A stretch of DNA of 64,000 nt from Pseudomonas cremoris (GCF_014230465.1 NZ_JAAXCY010000009.1:62001-126000); one strand, 5' to 3'. Positions 17,596 through 27,307 are shown, numbered from the stretch's first letter. Translations and numbers: made by a program. The notes: a model not told the origin generated them from the letters alone.

Positions 17596-18101
17596 CGGGA
17601 CTCGTTGGCGTGCAGGACAGCGGCGCAATGGGCCATGGCCTTGTTCAAATGCCGCTCCACTGCACGGGCATCCAGGCCCAGCCGAGTGGCGATCTCCTTG
17701 TAACTCAACTGCTCAACCCGAGCCAGCAGAAACACCTCACGGGTAGGCGAGGGTAGCCCATCAATCAAGCGCTGCAAATGCTCAAGGGTGTTGCCGGCAA
17801 TCGCGCTGTTCTGTGGGTCGGCGTCACCGGCCAGCGCCTGCAGTTCCTGCTCATCGCTGACACCGCGTACGCGATTACGCCGAGCGTGGTCGATGCTCAG
17901 GTTGTTGGCGATCCGGTACAGGAAGGCGCGAACGTTGCCGATCTTGGCGACCTCGCTGTTCATCAGGCGGATGAACGCGTCCTGCAGCAGATCGTTAGCG
18001 GTTTCGCGGCAATTGACCCGGCGAGTGAGGTAGGCCAGGAGTTCACTACGATGCCGGCGGTAGAGCGGGCCGAGGTTGCGGTTGCCAGGGTCGTCGGACA
18101 T
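17592..18101 (-). CDS. FecI-type ECF sigma factor
   Basis: The product has 169 residues. Region 2 (about 10-75) includes ANDLLQDAFIRLM and RAFLYRIANNLSIDHARR; region 4 (about 110-160) includes LPSPTREVFLLARVEQLSYKEIA. It is the iron-starvation type that works with FecR and a TonB receptor. The gene order sigma, FecR, receptor on one strand is typical. A Fur-box-like sequence lies upstream. Confidence 0.93.
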   Translation of the reverse strand: MSDDPGNRNLGPLYRRHRSELLAYLTRRVNCRETANDLLQDAFIRLMNSEVAKIGNVRAFLYRIANNLSIDHARRNRVRGVSDEQELQALAGDADPQNSAIAGNTLEHLQRLIDGLPSPTREVFLLARVEQLSYKEIATRLGLDARAVERHLNKAMAHCAAVLHANESR

Positions 18102-18144
18102 GGCGGGGGCGCCGCTCTGGGAAGTAGGGGAGTGCGATGTTAGT

Positions 18145-18163
18145 GGTAATGAGAAGTTGTCGC
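18145..18163 (-). promoter_or_regulatory. weak Fur-box-like site upstream of the ECF sigma factor
   Basis: GGTAATGAGAAGTTGTCGC matches the Fur palindrome at 11 of 19 positions, mostly in one half. It lies 44 bases upstream of the sigma-factor start. The rest of the 266-base gap to the next gene holds the terminator at 18316-18348 and a small hairpin CTGAAAA/TTTTCAG at 18267-18285; I see nothing else. Confidence 0.35.
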
Positions 18164-18315
18164 AAGAACGTCAGGTATTCAAGACGCACTCACCCTGAGC
18201 GGTTTTAACTGTGCTTCAAACGCCTGCAATCCAGAATGCATCGTCTGCAAATGGGCTATTTGGGTTCTGAAAATGGGGTTTTCAGGGTTGGGGGTGCTGT
18301 ATGGGGGGCGTCAAG

Positions 18316-18348
18316 TCACAACAAAGAGCCTGCTTTTCAGGGCAGGCT
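18316..18348 (-). terminator. intrinsic terminator of the ycaC-like gene
   Basis: On the minus strand AGCCTGC (18348-18342) pairs with GCAGGCT (18333-18327) over an 8-base loop, followed by CTTTGTTGT. It lies about 20 bases after the gene's stop codon. Confidence 0.75.
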
Positions 18349-18367
18349 TATTGGGCGAGGTGGTCTA

Positions 18368-19000
18368 TTAGTCTTTACGAGCGGTAAGCGCCGAATAACC
18401 ATTCATCAAGTTGCGATAGTTCGGAATCCGCTGGGACAGCAAGTTGCCCAGCCCTTCAATATCGTTGCGCCAGTCGCGATGTAGCTCACAGGCCACCGAG
18501 AACCAGTTCATCATCTGTGCGCCGGCCTGAGTCATGCGACTCCACGCCGCCTGCTGCACCGTGGTGTTGAACGTGCCCGACGCATCGGTCACCACGAACA
18601 CATCAAACCCTTCTGCCAACGCCGACAGTGTCGGGAACGCCACGCACACATCCGTGACCACACCCGCAATGATGATCTGCTTACGGCCCGTGGCCTTGAT
18701 CGCCTTGACGAAGTCTTCGTTGTCCCACGCGTTGATCTGGCCAGGTCGAGCGATGTACGGCGCGTCTGGGAACATCTCTTTCAGCTCAGGAACCAGCGGG
18801 CCATTCGGGCCTTGTTCGAAGCTGGTGGTGAGGATGGTCGGCAGTTCGAAGAACTTGGCCAGGTCGGCCAGGGCGAGCACGTTGTTCTTGAACTCGTTGG
18901 GGGAGAAGTCCTGGACCAGTGAGATCAGGCCGGTTTGGTGGTCGACCAGCAGGACTACGGCGTCGTCTTTGTTGAGGCGGTTGTAGGTTGGAGTGCTCAT
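18368..19000 (-). CDS. YcaC-type isochorismatase-family hydrolase
   Basis: The product has 210 residues. It has the cysteine-hydrolase fold with Asp in LLVDHQTGL, a central lysine, and the nucleophile in GVVTDVCVAFPT. It is close to YcaC of E. coli and P. aeruginosa, an octameric protein whose substrate is unknown. ATG 19000 follows an AAGGATT ribosome-binding site; an in-frame start 18 codons upstream lacks one. No obvious operon partners. Confidence 0.85.
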   Translation of the reverse strand: MSTPTYNRLNKDDAVVLLVDHQTGLISLVQDFSPNEFKNNVLALADLAKFFELPTILTTSFEQGPNGPLVPELKEMFPDAPYIARPGQINAWDNEDFVKAIKATGRKQIIIAGVVTDVCVAFPTLSALAEGFDVFVVTDASGTFNTTVQQAAWSRMTQAGAQMMNWFSVACELHRDWRNDIEGLGNLLSQRIPNYRNLMNGYSALTARKD

Positions 19001-19217
19001 GGTTGAATCCTTTTTTTGTTTAGGTTGGTTGGGCGTTGTGTTCAACATGGGCATAGGTTAATGGTGGATTGGAGAGGGATAAATCAGGCGGGACGAGTCT
19101 TACTGTCAACTGTGGAAGGACAATGAGGGTTTGCGGTTTGTGCAGCAGCTTGTTGCATAGTCAAAGGAGAGTGAATCGAGGTGCGTCAGAGGGGAGTGGG
19201 GTGTCAGTGCTTGTTTT

Positions 19218-19424
19218 TCAGGCATTAAAAAGCCGGCTTGTGGCCGGCTTCTCGGGGACTGCTTCAGCTTGTTTTTGACAAGCCTCACCAGCCTTCAAAT
19301 CGCTCAACCCACGTTGCGTCAGGCTGAATAAAAGGGGCATCAGCGGGAACTCCTCCGCATCGCCGAGCAGGGTGAATAGCGTTAAGCCACCCCCTGCCAA
19401 ATGTGCGGCGCATGATACCCACAT
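19218..19424 (-). CDS. small protein of unknown function downstream of the repressor
   Basis: The product has 68 residues. It starts 5 bases after the repressor stop with GAGGTGA ahead of the ATG, so translation is probably coupled. It shows a short hydrophobic stretch (LTLFTLLGD ... FPLMPLLFSL) and a charged tail; I do not recognise a family. Its last codons (EKPATSRLF) are encoded by the terminator hairpin at 19231-19252, so the C-terminus may simply be read through the terminator. The gap 19001-19217 to the next gene shows nothing else clear. Confidence 0.5.
   Translation of the reverse strand: MWVSCAAHLAGGGLTLFTLLGDAEEFPLMPLLFSLTQRGLSDLKAGEACQKQAEAVPEKPATSRLFNA
19224..19252 (-). terminator. 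intrinsic terminator of the repressor operon
   Basis: On the minus strand AAGCCGGC and GCCGGCTT form an 8-bp stem with a short CACAA loop, followed by TTTAA. It overlaps the last codons of the small ORF. Confidence 0.8.
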
Positions 19425-19429
19425 TCACC

Positions 19430-20203
19430 TCAAATGCCCACCTCCGGATCCGATTTAGAGCCTTCCCAGCTCAATAGATGCTCATCCAGCGGGACGGGCG
19501 GCCGGCGGTTATTCAGTGTGGACCACCAGAACACCCAGCCCACGATCTGGACGCTTTGTTCGAAGCGCTCTTCGTGTGTCAGGTACTCGTCCGGGTGTTC
19601 ACTGGCGTTATGGCTGCGCAGTCGCAAACCACCTCCAGGGCGGTTGTACAGGTATTTGATGCGCAGCATGCCGCCATGTTCGACGGCGTAGATTTCGCCG
19701 TCGATGATTTGGGTGCGGCCTCGGTCTATGGCGAGGGTGGCGCCTTGTTGAATGATGTCGATCATGCTGTTGTCGACCATGTAGGCGCCCAATGCACGGT
19801 CGGGGTTTACGTTAAGGGTTTCGAATGTGTGCCGGGAGATGCGGATGCGCTCGGCTGAGGTGAACGTGAAGTGGAGGGGGATCTCCACGTCTATTTTTTC
19901 CGGGTGACAGGCCGGGCCTGTGAGGTATTTGCCGCTTTCTTCGCGGGTAGGGAGTCCTTTCCTGGTATCAGGGCCTTCCAACATGAAGTTGGCCGGTGGG
20001 TGTTTGGGACCTTCGCCGGTGCGTAGCCAACGACTGGAGATACACAGTAGTTCTGCGATCTCATTGAGTCGGCCCATGGGTACACCGCGTTTGAACCAGT
20101 TGTTCACGTGTTGAGGCGTGACGCCGCGGTTCTTGGCGAAGTCGGAGGCGGAAAGATGAACTTCCCTAAGTAGTGCTTTTAAACGATCACCTGATGTATT
20201 CAT
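19430..20203 (-). CDS. phage-type (CI/PrtR-like) repressor with S24 LexA-like domain
   Basis: The product has 257 residues. The N-terminal helix-turn-helix is at about 15-60 (SASDFAKNRGVTPQHVNNWF), and the C-terminal S24 domain has the Ser146 (VDNSM) and Lys183 (RIKYL) dyad. An Ala-Gly cleavage site, expected between the domains near 85-110, is not evident; GPAC is seen instead, so self-cleavage is uncertain. ATG 20203 is chosen at the HTH start; the ORF extends 70 codons upstream without homology. No other phage genes are nearby. It may control pyocin-like or SOS-linked genes elsewhere. Confidence 0.85.
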   Translation of the reverse strand: MNTSGDRLKALLREVHLSASDFAKNRGVTPQHVNNWFKRGVPMGRLNEIAELLCISSRWLRTGEGPKHPPANFMLEGPDTRKGLPTREESGKYLTGPACHPEKIDVEIPLHFTFTSAERIRISRHTFETLNVNPDRALGAYMVDNSMIDIIQQGATLAIDRGRTQIIDGEIYAVEHGGMLRIKYLYNRPGGGLRLRSHNASEHPDEYLTHEERFEQSVQIVGWVFWWSTLNNRRPPVPLDEHLLSWEGSKSDPEVGI

Positions 20204-20363
20204 AAACGCAGAGTTTACTGGCCGGAAAAACAAATCAAATAAACTATGCGTTGAATTGCGGGTGTAGGTTTTTGCTGTGTTGTGGCCTGATTTTTCAACT
20301 TTCTTGCATGAATAAACATTTAGTGTTGTTAGTTGAACTTGGTGTTTAATTTTCCCTATAAAA

Positions 20364-20383
20364 AGCCCCGAATAATCGGGGCT
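20364..20383 (-). terminator. terminator downstream of ppa (probably bidirectional)
   Basis: AGCCCCGA and TCGGGGCT form an 8-bp stem with a 4-base loop. On the minus strand it is followed by TTTTTA, 33 bases after the ppa stop. T-rich sequence is also present on the other side. Confidence 0.85.
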
Positions 20384-20416
20384 CTCTTTTATTGCCGAGG
20401 CAATGAGTAGCAAGTA

Positions 20417-20944
20417 TCAGCCTTTGTAGGCAGCCACCGACTTCAGGATCTCGGCACGGGCGGCGTCTGCGTTACCCCAACCGTCGATCTTCACCCATTT
20501 GCCTTTTTCGAGGTCTTTGTAGTTCTCGAAGAAGTGCTTGATCTGTTCCAGCAGCAGTGGCGGCAGGTCGGTGTATTCCTTCACGTCAACGTACAGCTGG
20601 GACAGCTTGTCGTGAGGTACCGCGATAACTTTGGCATCGCCGCCGCCGTCGTCGGTCATGTTCAGGATGCCGACTGGGCGGGCACGGATAACCGAACCTG
20701 GGGTAACTGGGTATGGGGTTACAACCAGCACGTCGAGGGGGTCGCCGTCGTCAGCCAGGGTGTTAGGGATAAAACCGTAGTTGGCCGGGTAGAACATCGG
20801 GGTGGCCATGAAACGGTCAACGAACAGGCAGTCGCTGTCTTTGTCGATTTCGTATTTGATCGGCGCGTGGTTGGCCGGAATCTCGATGGCGACGTAGATG
20901 TCGTTCGGCAGGTCTTTGCCAGCCGGAATCTTGCTGTAGCTCAT
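20417..20944 (-). CDS. ppa: inorganic pyrophosphatase (family I)
   Basis: The product has 175 residues, the E. coli length. Active-site residues are visible in [14 protein letters not shown], in [10 protein letters not shown] (metal-binding aspartates near 65-70), and in a later [13 protein letters not shown]. It hydrolyses pyrophosphate from biosynthetic reactions. It stands alone with its own terminator. Confidence 0.97.
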   Translation of the reverse strand: MSYSKIPAGKDLPNDIYVAIEIPANHAPIKYEIDKDSDCLFVDRFMATPMFYPANYGFIPNTLADDGDPLDVLVVTPYPVTPGSVIRARPVGILNMTDDGGGDAKVIAVPHDKLSQLYVDVKEYTDLPPLLLEQIKHFFENYKDLEKGKWVKIDGWGNADAARAEILKSVAAYKG

Positions 20945-21053
20945 TGGGCGTTGCCCCCGTTAATTGGCCAAGAAACTTGGCCGGATTGGCCTAAAAGTGG
21001 CGGCGATTATAGGCACATTCCGCCGCCGATGCCATGCGCCAGACGTCGTACGG

Positions 21054-21869
21054 TTATTCGCCTTGCGGCTGATAACGCGGGTCGTGCGCCTGCAGTTGGT
21101 TCAGGCGGGCCAGAGGATCCTGGCGATAAAAGAGGCTGAGCTGGGCGTACACCTGTGGATAACTATTGACCAACAAATCCGGGGCGCTGAAAAAATATTC
21201 GCTGGTGACCGCAAAGAATTCCGCCGGATTTTCGGCGGCGTAGGGGTCTATCTCCGTCTCGGCATCCGGGTTGGCGTCCAGTTGGCGATTGAGGTCGTCG
21301 TAGGCGCTCTGCATCACGCTGGCCCACTCTTGCACGCGCATGTCGTGGTGCAGCGGTGGCAGGCCGTTGGCGTCACCGTTGAGCATGTCGAGCTTGTGCG
21401 CCAGTTCGTGGATGACCAGGTTGTAGCCTTCCCACTGTCCGCTTGCCAGCACGCCGGGCCACGCAAGAATCACCGGACCTTGTTGCCAGGCTTCGCCGCT
21501 GTGTTCGCCGTCCCATTCGTGCTCGATGCCGCTGCTGTCGCGGTGGCGCTGGGGGCTGAGGAAGTCGTCGGGGTACAGCACGATTTCGTGGAAGCCCTGG
21601 TACCAATCAAGGTCGCCCAGATTCATCAGCGGCAACTGCGCCTGGGCGGCGAGCAGCAGGCGTTGTTCCTGGTGCAGTTCGACGCCGGGCAAAGCGGTGA
21701 GGTGCTTTTCATTGAGGAACACCACGCAGGCTTCACGCAGCCACTGGTCCTGCTCGGCGCTGATGCCATCGAGGAAGGTCAGGTGGTGGCGCACCCGTTG
21801 CCAAGTGTCATCGGCAATCGGGTGCTTGGCCAGCAGGCGCCGGCGACGCCAGGCGCTGAGGGACCACAT
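21054..21869 (-). CDS. mtfA: MtfA-type zinc peptidase
   Basis: The product has 271 residues. The zinc motif HELAHKLD (HExxH) is followed by a downstream glutamate in ENPAEFFAVTSEYFF. It matches MtfA, which in E. coli is a cytosolic aminopeptidase that binds the glucose regulator Mlc. It follows the dedA-type gene by 6 bases and is probably co-transcribed with it. Confidence 0.9.
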   Translation of the reverse strand: MWSLSAWRRRRLLAKHPIADDTWQRVRHHLTFLDGISAEQDQWLREACVVFLNEKHLTALPGVELHQEQRLLLAAQAQLPLMNLGDLDWYQGFHEIVLYPDDFLSPQRHRDSSGIEHEWDGEHSGEAWQQGPVILAWPGVLASGQWEGYNLVIHELAHKLDMLNGDANGLPPLHHDMRVQEWASVMQSAYDDLNRQLDANPDAETEIDPYAAENPAEFFAVTSEYFFSAPDLLVNSYPQVYAQLSLFYRQDPLARLNQLQAHDPRYQPQGE

Positions 21870-21875
21870 CGCGGT

Positions 21876-22532
21876 TTACTGCGGCTTGGCTTCGGAGGAG
21901 GTGCGGCCAAAGCGGCTGCGGAATACGCCAATGATCATCGGCACCAGCGACAGCAGGATGATAAACACCACCAGCAGCGACAGGTTTTTCTTGATGAACG
22001 GCACGTTACCGAAGAAGTAACCCAGGGTCACCAGGCCACCCACCCAAAGAATGGTGCCGAACACGCTGAACCCGAAAAAGCGCGGGTAAGGCATTTTAGC
22101 GATGCCAGCAACAAAAGGTGCGAACGTGCGCAGGATCGGCAGGAAACGCGCCAGGGTGACGGTTTTGCCGCCGTGCTTGTCGTAGAAGTCGTGGGTTTTT
22201 TGCAGGTAGTCGCGGCGGAAGATTTTTGAGTTCGGGTTGCTGAACAAGCGCTCTCCGGCTGTTCGCCCGATGACATAGTTGGTGCTGTCTCCGAGAATCG
22301 CCGCCAACATTAACAGGCCCCCCAGCAAGACCGGGTCCATGCCGCCGCCTGCAGCCACTGCGCCGGCGATAAATAGCAACGAATCACCCGGCAGGAACGG
22401 CATGACCACCAGGCCGGTTTCACAAAAAATAACCAGAAACAGAATGGCGTAGATCCACGGACCGTAATTGGTAACCAGCAGGTCGAGGTACACGTCGAGA
22501 TGCAGGATAAGGTCGAGCGGGTTGAAATCCAT
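21876..22532 (-). CDS. DedA-family membrane protein
   Basis: The product has 218 residues. The family motifs are FxPGDSLLFIAG (near 45-60) and GRTAGERLF, then ARFLPILRTFAPFVAG. Several hydrophobic segments are followed by a basic C-terminus. DedA proteins are now linked to flipping of undecaprenyl phosphate or phospholipids. ATG 22532 is preferred; a GTG three codons upstream is possible. Confidence 0.9.
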   Translation of the reverse strand: MDFNPLDLILHLDVYLDLLVTNYGPWIYAILFLVIFCETGLVVMPFLPGDSLLFIAGAVAAGGGMDPVLLGGLLMLAAILGDSTNYVIGRTAGERLFSNPNSKIFRRDYLQKTHDFYDKHGGKTVTLARFLPILRTFAPFVAGIAKMPYPRFFGFSVFGTILWVGGLVTLGYFFGNVPFIKKNLSLLVVFIILLSLVPMIIGVFRSRFGRTSSEAKPQ

Positions 22533-22718
22533 GGATGGCACCTGTGTGGATGGCCCGGCTCAGCAGGCCTGTGCGGAAGCTCGGGTGAAGAAGGCTACGA
22601 GTGTATGCCGCATTTCTTACAACCCTGAAAGGTCCGCATTATACGGATTGAGAGGTGAAAAGCGTGTTGGTTTTGTAGCGAGGGATGTCGTGCGAATGCT
22701 TGGCGCACGCGATCTAAA

Positions 22719-22806
22719 TGTGGGAGCGGGCTTGCTCGCGAATGCGGTGGGTCAGCAACAGGTGTGTTGACTGACACGCCGCTTTCGCGAGCAAGCCCGC
22801 TCCCAC
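22719..22806. repeat. REPIN
   Basis: Inverted REP half-sites (GTGGGAGCGGGCTTGC and its complement), 88 bases in all. It lies upstream of the dedA-type gene and downstream of the acetyltransferase, inside a gap of nearly 300 bases that otherwise shows nothing clear. Confidence 0.9.
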
Positions 22807-22836
22807 TAGGGATTTGCGGTGTTTGGACGATTGGGG

Positions 22837-23295
22837 TCAGTCTTCGCTGATCGGCAACACGTAGTTCTTGAACTCCGTATCTTCACGAAACCCGATCGAC
22901 TCATAGGTCTTCTGCGCCACTTCATTGTCACTGCTGGTCGATACTCGCAGCCGCACTGCGTGGGTTTCCTTGGCCATTTTCTTCGCAGTGCGCATCAGGT
23001 TGTCCGCCACCAATTGCCGGCGAGCGTCTTCGGCCACGTAGATGTCATTGAGGATCCACACACGCTTGAGTGACAGCGAGGAAAAGCTCGGGTACAGCTG
23101 GCAAAAACCGAGCAGTTTCTTGTCGTCGTCATCCGCCAGCGCCAGGTAGATCACCGACTCCTTGCGGCGCAGGCGCTTTTCCAGAAAGGCCCGCGACGAG
23201 TCCGGGAAGGGCAGGGCCCCGTAGAACTCGCGGTATTTGACGAACAACGGGGTCAGCAGGTCCAGGTGTTCCAGGGTCGCTTGAGTAATCCGCAT
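22837..23295 (-). CDS. GNAT-family N-acetyltransferase
   Basis: The product has 152 residues. The acetyl-CoA fold is visible: strand segment LGFCQLYPSFSSLSLKRVWIL, then NDIYVAEDARRQLVADNLM where the pyrophosphate loop lies, and a late ESIGFRED. The substrate is unknown. ATG 23295 begins at the domain (MRITQATLEHLD); the longer ORF adds 27 unrelated residues. Confidence 0.87.
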   Translation of the reverse strand: MRITQATLEHLDLLTPLFVKYREFYGALPFPDSSRAFLEKRLRRKESVIYLALADDDDKKLLGFCQLYPSFSSLSLKRVWILNDIYVAEDARRQLVADNLMRTAKKMAKETHAVRLRVSTSSDNEVAQKTYESIGFREDTEFKNYVLPISED

Positions 23296-23387
23296 GTCAG
23301 GCCTCAACTTCCAAATGGGGGATGACCACACAAGCGGCCGTGACTCGATGCTGCCTAAAGGCGCGAAAAAGCGCAATCGTGCAGCTA

Positions 23388-24221
23388 TCAGTCATTCGGT
23401 GGGCTGAGCAGGAAATTCCCTTTCATCAGGTCTGGATCATCGGATTCGATCGTCTGGACCTGCGCCTCATCCTTGAGATTGACCCCCGACAGCTGCCGAC
23501 GACACGCCTCTCGCATCAAGTACAGCAAACGATGGGCCGCCATGCCATAACTCAAGCCTTCCAAGCGCACATTGGAGATGCAGTTGCGATAGGCATCGGT
23601 GAGGCCAACCATGGGGTTGTAGGTGAAATACAGCCCCAGACTGTCCGGCGAACTGAGCCCCGGCCGTTCGCCGATCAGGATCACGGTCATCTTGGCGCCG
23701 AGCAATTGCCCGATTTCGTCCGCCACGGCCACGCGGCCCTGTTCCACCAGCATCACCGGTGACAGCGACCAACCGTCTGCGCTGCTCTGTTCCTCCAGGC
23801 GCGTCAGGAACGGCAGGGTGTGCTTATGCACCGCCAAGGCCGACAGGCCGTCAGCCACCACGACCGCCAAGTCCACACCGCCAGGTTTGGCCGAAGCGTG
23901 ATCGCGCAGCAATTGGGCAGACTCATCACTCAGGCGCCGCCCCAGGTCGGGGCGTTGCAGGTACATATGACGGTCCGTCGCGGCACTGTGCAGCAACAGA
24001 CTCTCGCGGCCCCGCTCGGCCAGTTGGCTGCTGATGCCCGCATGGTCGAACGGCAGGTGCACCGCATCGCGTGCCTGGGCGTGGGCGAACTGGAAGTCCA
24101 GTTGCGCGTGGGTGGGAATGCTGGTGCCAGTGCGGCCCAGAGCAATGCGCGCCGGGGTCAGGCGGCGCAGTTCCAGCCACGGGTTGTCAGGTAGGTCGAG
24201 TTCCACGGGCGGCTCCTTCAT
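23388..24221 (-). CDS. eutC: ethanolamine ammonia-lyase small subunit
   Basis: The product has 277 residues. Conserved segments are [30 protein letters not shown] and VVVADGLSA, plus [21 protein letters not shown]. With EutB it forms the adenosylcobalamin-dependent lyase that splits ethanolamine into acetaldehyde and ammonia. The start overlaps the eutB stop by four bases. Confidence 0.97.
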   Translation of the reverse strand: MKEPPVELDLPDNPWLELRRLTPARIALGRTGTSIPTHAQLDFQFAHAQARDAVHLPFDHAGISSQLAERGRESLLLHSAATDRHMYLQRPDLGRRLSDESAQLLRDHASAKPGGVDLAVVVADGLSALAVHKHTLPFLTRLEEQSSADGWSLSPVMLVEQGRVAVADEIGQLLGAKMTVILIGERPGLSSPDSLGLYFTYNPMVGLTDAYRNCISNVRLEGLSYGMAAHRLLYLMREACRRQLSGVNLKDEAQVQTIESDDPDLMKGNFLLSPPND

Positions 24222-25612
24222 CCCAATTGCGCCAAGGCTTGGCGAAATGCCGGTGGCAGGCTGTTGCCGAAGTGCACCTTGCCGTCGGCTTGCGTGAAGA
24301 TGCCCATTTTCGCCAGCCATTGTTCAAACTCGGGTGCGGGTTTCAAACCCAATGTTTGTCGGGCGTACAAGGCATCGTGGAACGAGGTGGTCTGGTAGTT
24401 GAGCATGATGTCGTCGGAGCCGGGGATACCCATGATGAAGTTGATCCCGGCCACGCCGAGCAAGGTCAGCAGGGTGTCCATGTCGTCCTGGTCGGCTTCG
24501 GCATGGTTGGTGTAGCAGATGTCGCAGCCCATCGGCACGCCCAGCAATTTGCCGCAGAAGTGGTCTTCGAGGCCGGCGCGGATGATCTGTTTGCCGTTGT
24601 ACAGGTACTCGGGGCCGATAAAGCCCACAACAGTGTTCACCAGGAACGGCTTGAAGTGCCGGGCGACTGCATAGGCGCGGGTTTCGCAGGTTTGCTGGTC
24701 GACGCCAAAATGCGCGTTGGCCGACAAGGCGCTGCCCTGGCCGGTTTCGAAATACATCAAGTTCTGGCCCAATGTGCCGCGATTGAGGCTCAAGCCCGCC
24801 TCGTAACCTTCCTGCAGCACGTTCAGGTTGATACCGAAACTGGCGTTGGCCGCTTCGGTACCGGCAATCGACTGGAACACCAGGTCCAACGGCACGCCAC
24901 GGTTGATCGCCTCGATGGAGGTGGTGACGTGAGTCAGCACACAGGCTTGGGTCGGGATCTCATAGCGCTGGATGATCGCATCGAGCATTTCCAGCATTGC
25001 GCAGATCGACGCGATGCTGTCGGTGGCCGGGTTGATGCCGATCATGGCATCGCCATTGCCATAGAGCAGGCCGTCGAGAATGCTGGCGGCGATACCGGCC
25101 GGTTCGTCGGTAGGATGGTTGGGCTGCAGGCGTGTAGATAAACGTCCGCGTAGGCCCATGGTGCCGCGAAATTGCGTGACCACGCGGATCTTTTGCGCCA
25201 CCAGTACCAGGTCCTGTACGCGCATGATCTTGGAGACGGCAGCGGCCATCTCGGGTGTCAGACCTGGCGCCAGCGTCCGTAGGCTGTGTTCATCGGCCGC
25301 ATCGCTGAGCAGCCAGTCACGCAGGCCGCCCACGGTCAGGTGGCTGACCACGGCAAACGCTTGCTTGTCGTGGGTGTCGATGATCAGCCGGGTGACTTCA
25401 TCGCTTTCATAAGGGATGAGCGCTTCCTCAAGAAAGTGCTTGAGCGGGATGTTCGCCAACGCCATCTGCGCGGCCACCCGTTCGCCGTCGTTCTGCGCGG
25501 CGACACCGGCGAGGAAATCCCCGGAACGTGCGGGGCTGGCCTTGGCCATCACGTCCTTGAGGCTGTCGAAGCGGTAGGTGTGTGCACCCACCGCGTGGGA
25601 AAAGCTTGCCAT
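24218..25612 (-). CDS. eutB: ethanolamine ammonia-lyase large subunit
   Basis: The product has 464 residues, slightly longer than E. coli EutB (453). It shows the TIM-barrel core with [23 protein letters not shown] (split here in description: about 160-182), [14 protein letters not shown] and [17 protein letters not shown] 25612 follows AAGGAGACA. It lies 53 bases after the permease gene. There is no microcompartment operon here, the usual case in Pseudomonas. Confidence 0.97.
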   Translation of the reverse strand: MASFSHAVGAHTYRFDSLKDVMAKASPARSGDFLAGVAAQNDGERVAAQMALANIPLKHFLEEALIPYESDEVTRLIIDTHDKQAFAVVSHLTVGGLRDWLLSDAADEHSLRTLAPGLTPEMAAAVSKIMRVQDLVLVAQKIRVVTQFRGTMGLRGRLSTRLQPNHPTDEPAGIAASILDGLLYGNGDAMIGINPATDSIASICAMLEMLDAIIQRYEIPTQACVLTHVTTSIEAINRGVPLDLVFQSIAGTEAANASFGINLNVLQEGYEAGLSLNRGTLGQNLMYFETGQGSALSANAHFGVDQQTCETRAYAVARHFKPFLVNTVVGFIGPEYLYNGKQIIRAGLEDHFCGKLLGVPMGCDICYTNHAEADQDDMDTLLTLLGVAGINFIMGIPGSDDIMLNYQTTSFHDALYARQTLGLKPAPEFEQWLAKMGIFTQADGKVHFGNSLPPAFRQALAQLG

Positions 25613-25665
25613 ACAGTGTCTCCTTGACGACGCAAGCAACGGCCTGCGTCGAGGTTTTCGGCATT

Positions 25666-27099
25666 TCAGTGCAAGGCGGCCTCTGCGGCCTGGATCGCCG
25701 CGAACTCCTCTTCAGGCGTGCCTGCTACCAAGTGATGCCGGCTGTAGAAAGCAAAGTAAGCAATTAATACTCCATAGATGATCGCCGCGCCAATCACCAC
25801 GCGCGGGTCCACCAAAAAGCCCGCCACCACGGCCACGCAGGCCAGTACCAAGGCAATCCCGGAAGTGAAGATGCCGCCCGGCGTACGGTACGGACGGTCC
25901 ATTTTGGGGCGTCGGATGCGCAAGGTGATGTGCGCGGCCATCATCAGCACGTAGGAAATGGTCGCGCCAAACACTGCTACCAAGATCAGCAAGTCGCCCT
26001 GACCGGTCAGCGACAGGCCAAAACCGATGATGCCGGGGATCACCAGCGCCAGTACGGGAGCCTTGCTTTTGTTGGTCTGGGACAATTTACGCGGCAGGTA
26101 GCCCGCGCGGGACAGTGCAAAGATCTGTCGGGAATAGGCATAGATAATCGAGAAAAAGCTCGCGATCAGGCCTGCCAAACCGACCAGGTTGACGAAACTG
26201 CCCATCCATGTTGAGCCGCCGTAGGACAACGCCAGTGCTTCCACCAACGGGTTGCCGGACTTGATCAGTGCGTAAGTGCCGGCGCCGCCCGGTGCAATCA
26301 CCAGGATCAGCAGGGCAAAACTGGTCAGCACCACAATCGCGCCAATCAGGCCGCGGGGCAGGTCGCGTTTCGGGTTCTTGGTTTCTTCGGCGGCCAGGGG
26401 CACGCCCTCTACCGCCAGGAAAAACCAGATGGCATAGGGAATTGCTGCCCATACGCCGACGTACCCGAACGGCAGGAAGGTGCTGGCGCCCTTGGCCTCA
26501 GTCACCGGAATGTCCAGCAAGTTGGCGACATTGAAGTGCGGCACCATCGCCACCAGGAACACGCCCAGGGCAATGGCGGCGACGGCGGTGATCACAAACA
26601 TCAGCTTCAGCGCTTCACCGACGCCAAAGATATGGATGCCGATAAAGATGATGTAGAACGCCAAGTAGATCATCCAGCCACCGATGCCAAACAACGACTC
26701 GCAGTAGGCGCCGATAAACACGGCGATGGCAGCGGGAGCGATGGCGTATTCGATCAGGATCGCGGTGCCCGTGAGGAATCCGCCCCAAGGCCCAAAGGCG
26801 CTGCGGGCAAAGCCGTAACCGCCGCCGGCAGTGGGGATCATGGAAGACAGTTCGGCCAGCGAAAAACACATGCACAAGTACATGGTGGCCATCAGCAAAG
26901 TGGCAAGGAACATACCGCCCCAGCCACCTTGGGCCAGGCCGAAGTTCCAGCCGGCGTAGTCGCCAGAGATTACATAGGCGACGCCAAGGCCCACTAATAG
27001 CACCCAGCCGGCGGCGCCTTTTTTAAGTTCGCGTTGTTGGAAGTATTGGGAATCGACTTTTTCGAAGTCGACGGAAGATCCAGTCGGTTCGCTAGGCAT
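25666..27099 (-). CDS. eat: ethanolamine permease (APC superfamily)
   Basis: The product has 477 residues with about 12 hydrophobic segments. A short cytoplasmic N-terminus precedes LKKGAAGWVLLVGLGVAYVISG. The helix-breaking GGGYGFAR segment near TM3 is typical of the family. It takes up ethanolamine for the EutBC lyase encoded downstream on the same strand. No sigma-54 site was found directly upstream. Confidence 0.92.
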   Translation of the reverse strand: MPSEPTGSSVDFEKVDSQYFQQRELKKGAAGWVLLVGLGVAYVISGDYAGWNFGLAQGGWGGMFLATLLMATMYLCMCFSLAELSSMIPTAGGGYGFARSAFGPWGGFLTGTAILIEYAIAPAAIAVFIGAYCESLFGIGGWMIYLAFYIIFIGIHIFGVGEALKLMFVITAVAAIALGVFLVAMVPHFNVANLLDIPVTEAKGASTFLPFGYVGVWAAIPYAIWFFLAVEGVPLAAEETKNPKRDLPRGLIGAIVVLTSFALLILVIAPGGAGTYALIKSGNPLVEALALSYGGSTWMGSFVNLVGLAGLIASFFSIIYAYSRQIFALSRAGYLPRKLSQTNKSKAPVLALVIPGIIGFGLSLTGQGDLLILVAVFGATISYVLMMAAHITLRIRRPKMDRPYRTPGGIFTSGIALVLACVAVVAGFLVDPRVVIGAAIIYGVLIAYFAFYSRHHLVAGTPEEEFAAIQAAEAALH

Positions 27100-27181
27100 G
27101 GGGAAGTACCGTCCGTTGTTATTGTTTTAAGTCGGCATCTTTGTGCCGAATGAAATTCGCAAGTACTTATGGACATCTAAG

Positions 27182-27270
27182 TGTGGGAGCGGGCTTGCTC
27201 GCGAATGCGGTGCATCAGTTGATGAGTCTGTAACTGATGCACCGCATTCGCGAGCAAGCCCGCTCCCACA
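27182..27270. repeat. REPIN, with a nearby degenerate half-site
   Basis: Inverted REP pair, 89 bases, between exaC and eat. A further partial copy, ATGTGGGGGCGGG, lies at 27288-27300, just before the exaC stop region. Confidence 0.9.
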
Positions 27271-27307
27271 TTTTTAATTGCATTTCAAATGTGGGGGCGG
27301 GTGTTAG

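Noticed and set aside
27100..27181. Sigma-54 promoter upstream of eat
   Set aside because: CGCAAGTACTTATGGA on the plus strand looks similar but does not give GG-N10-GC on the minus strand.
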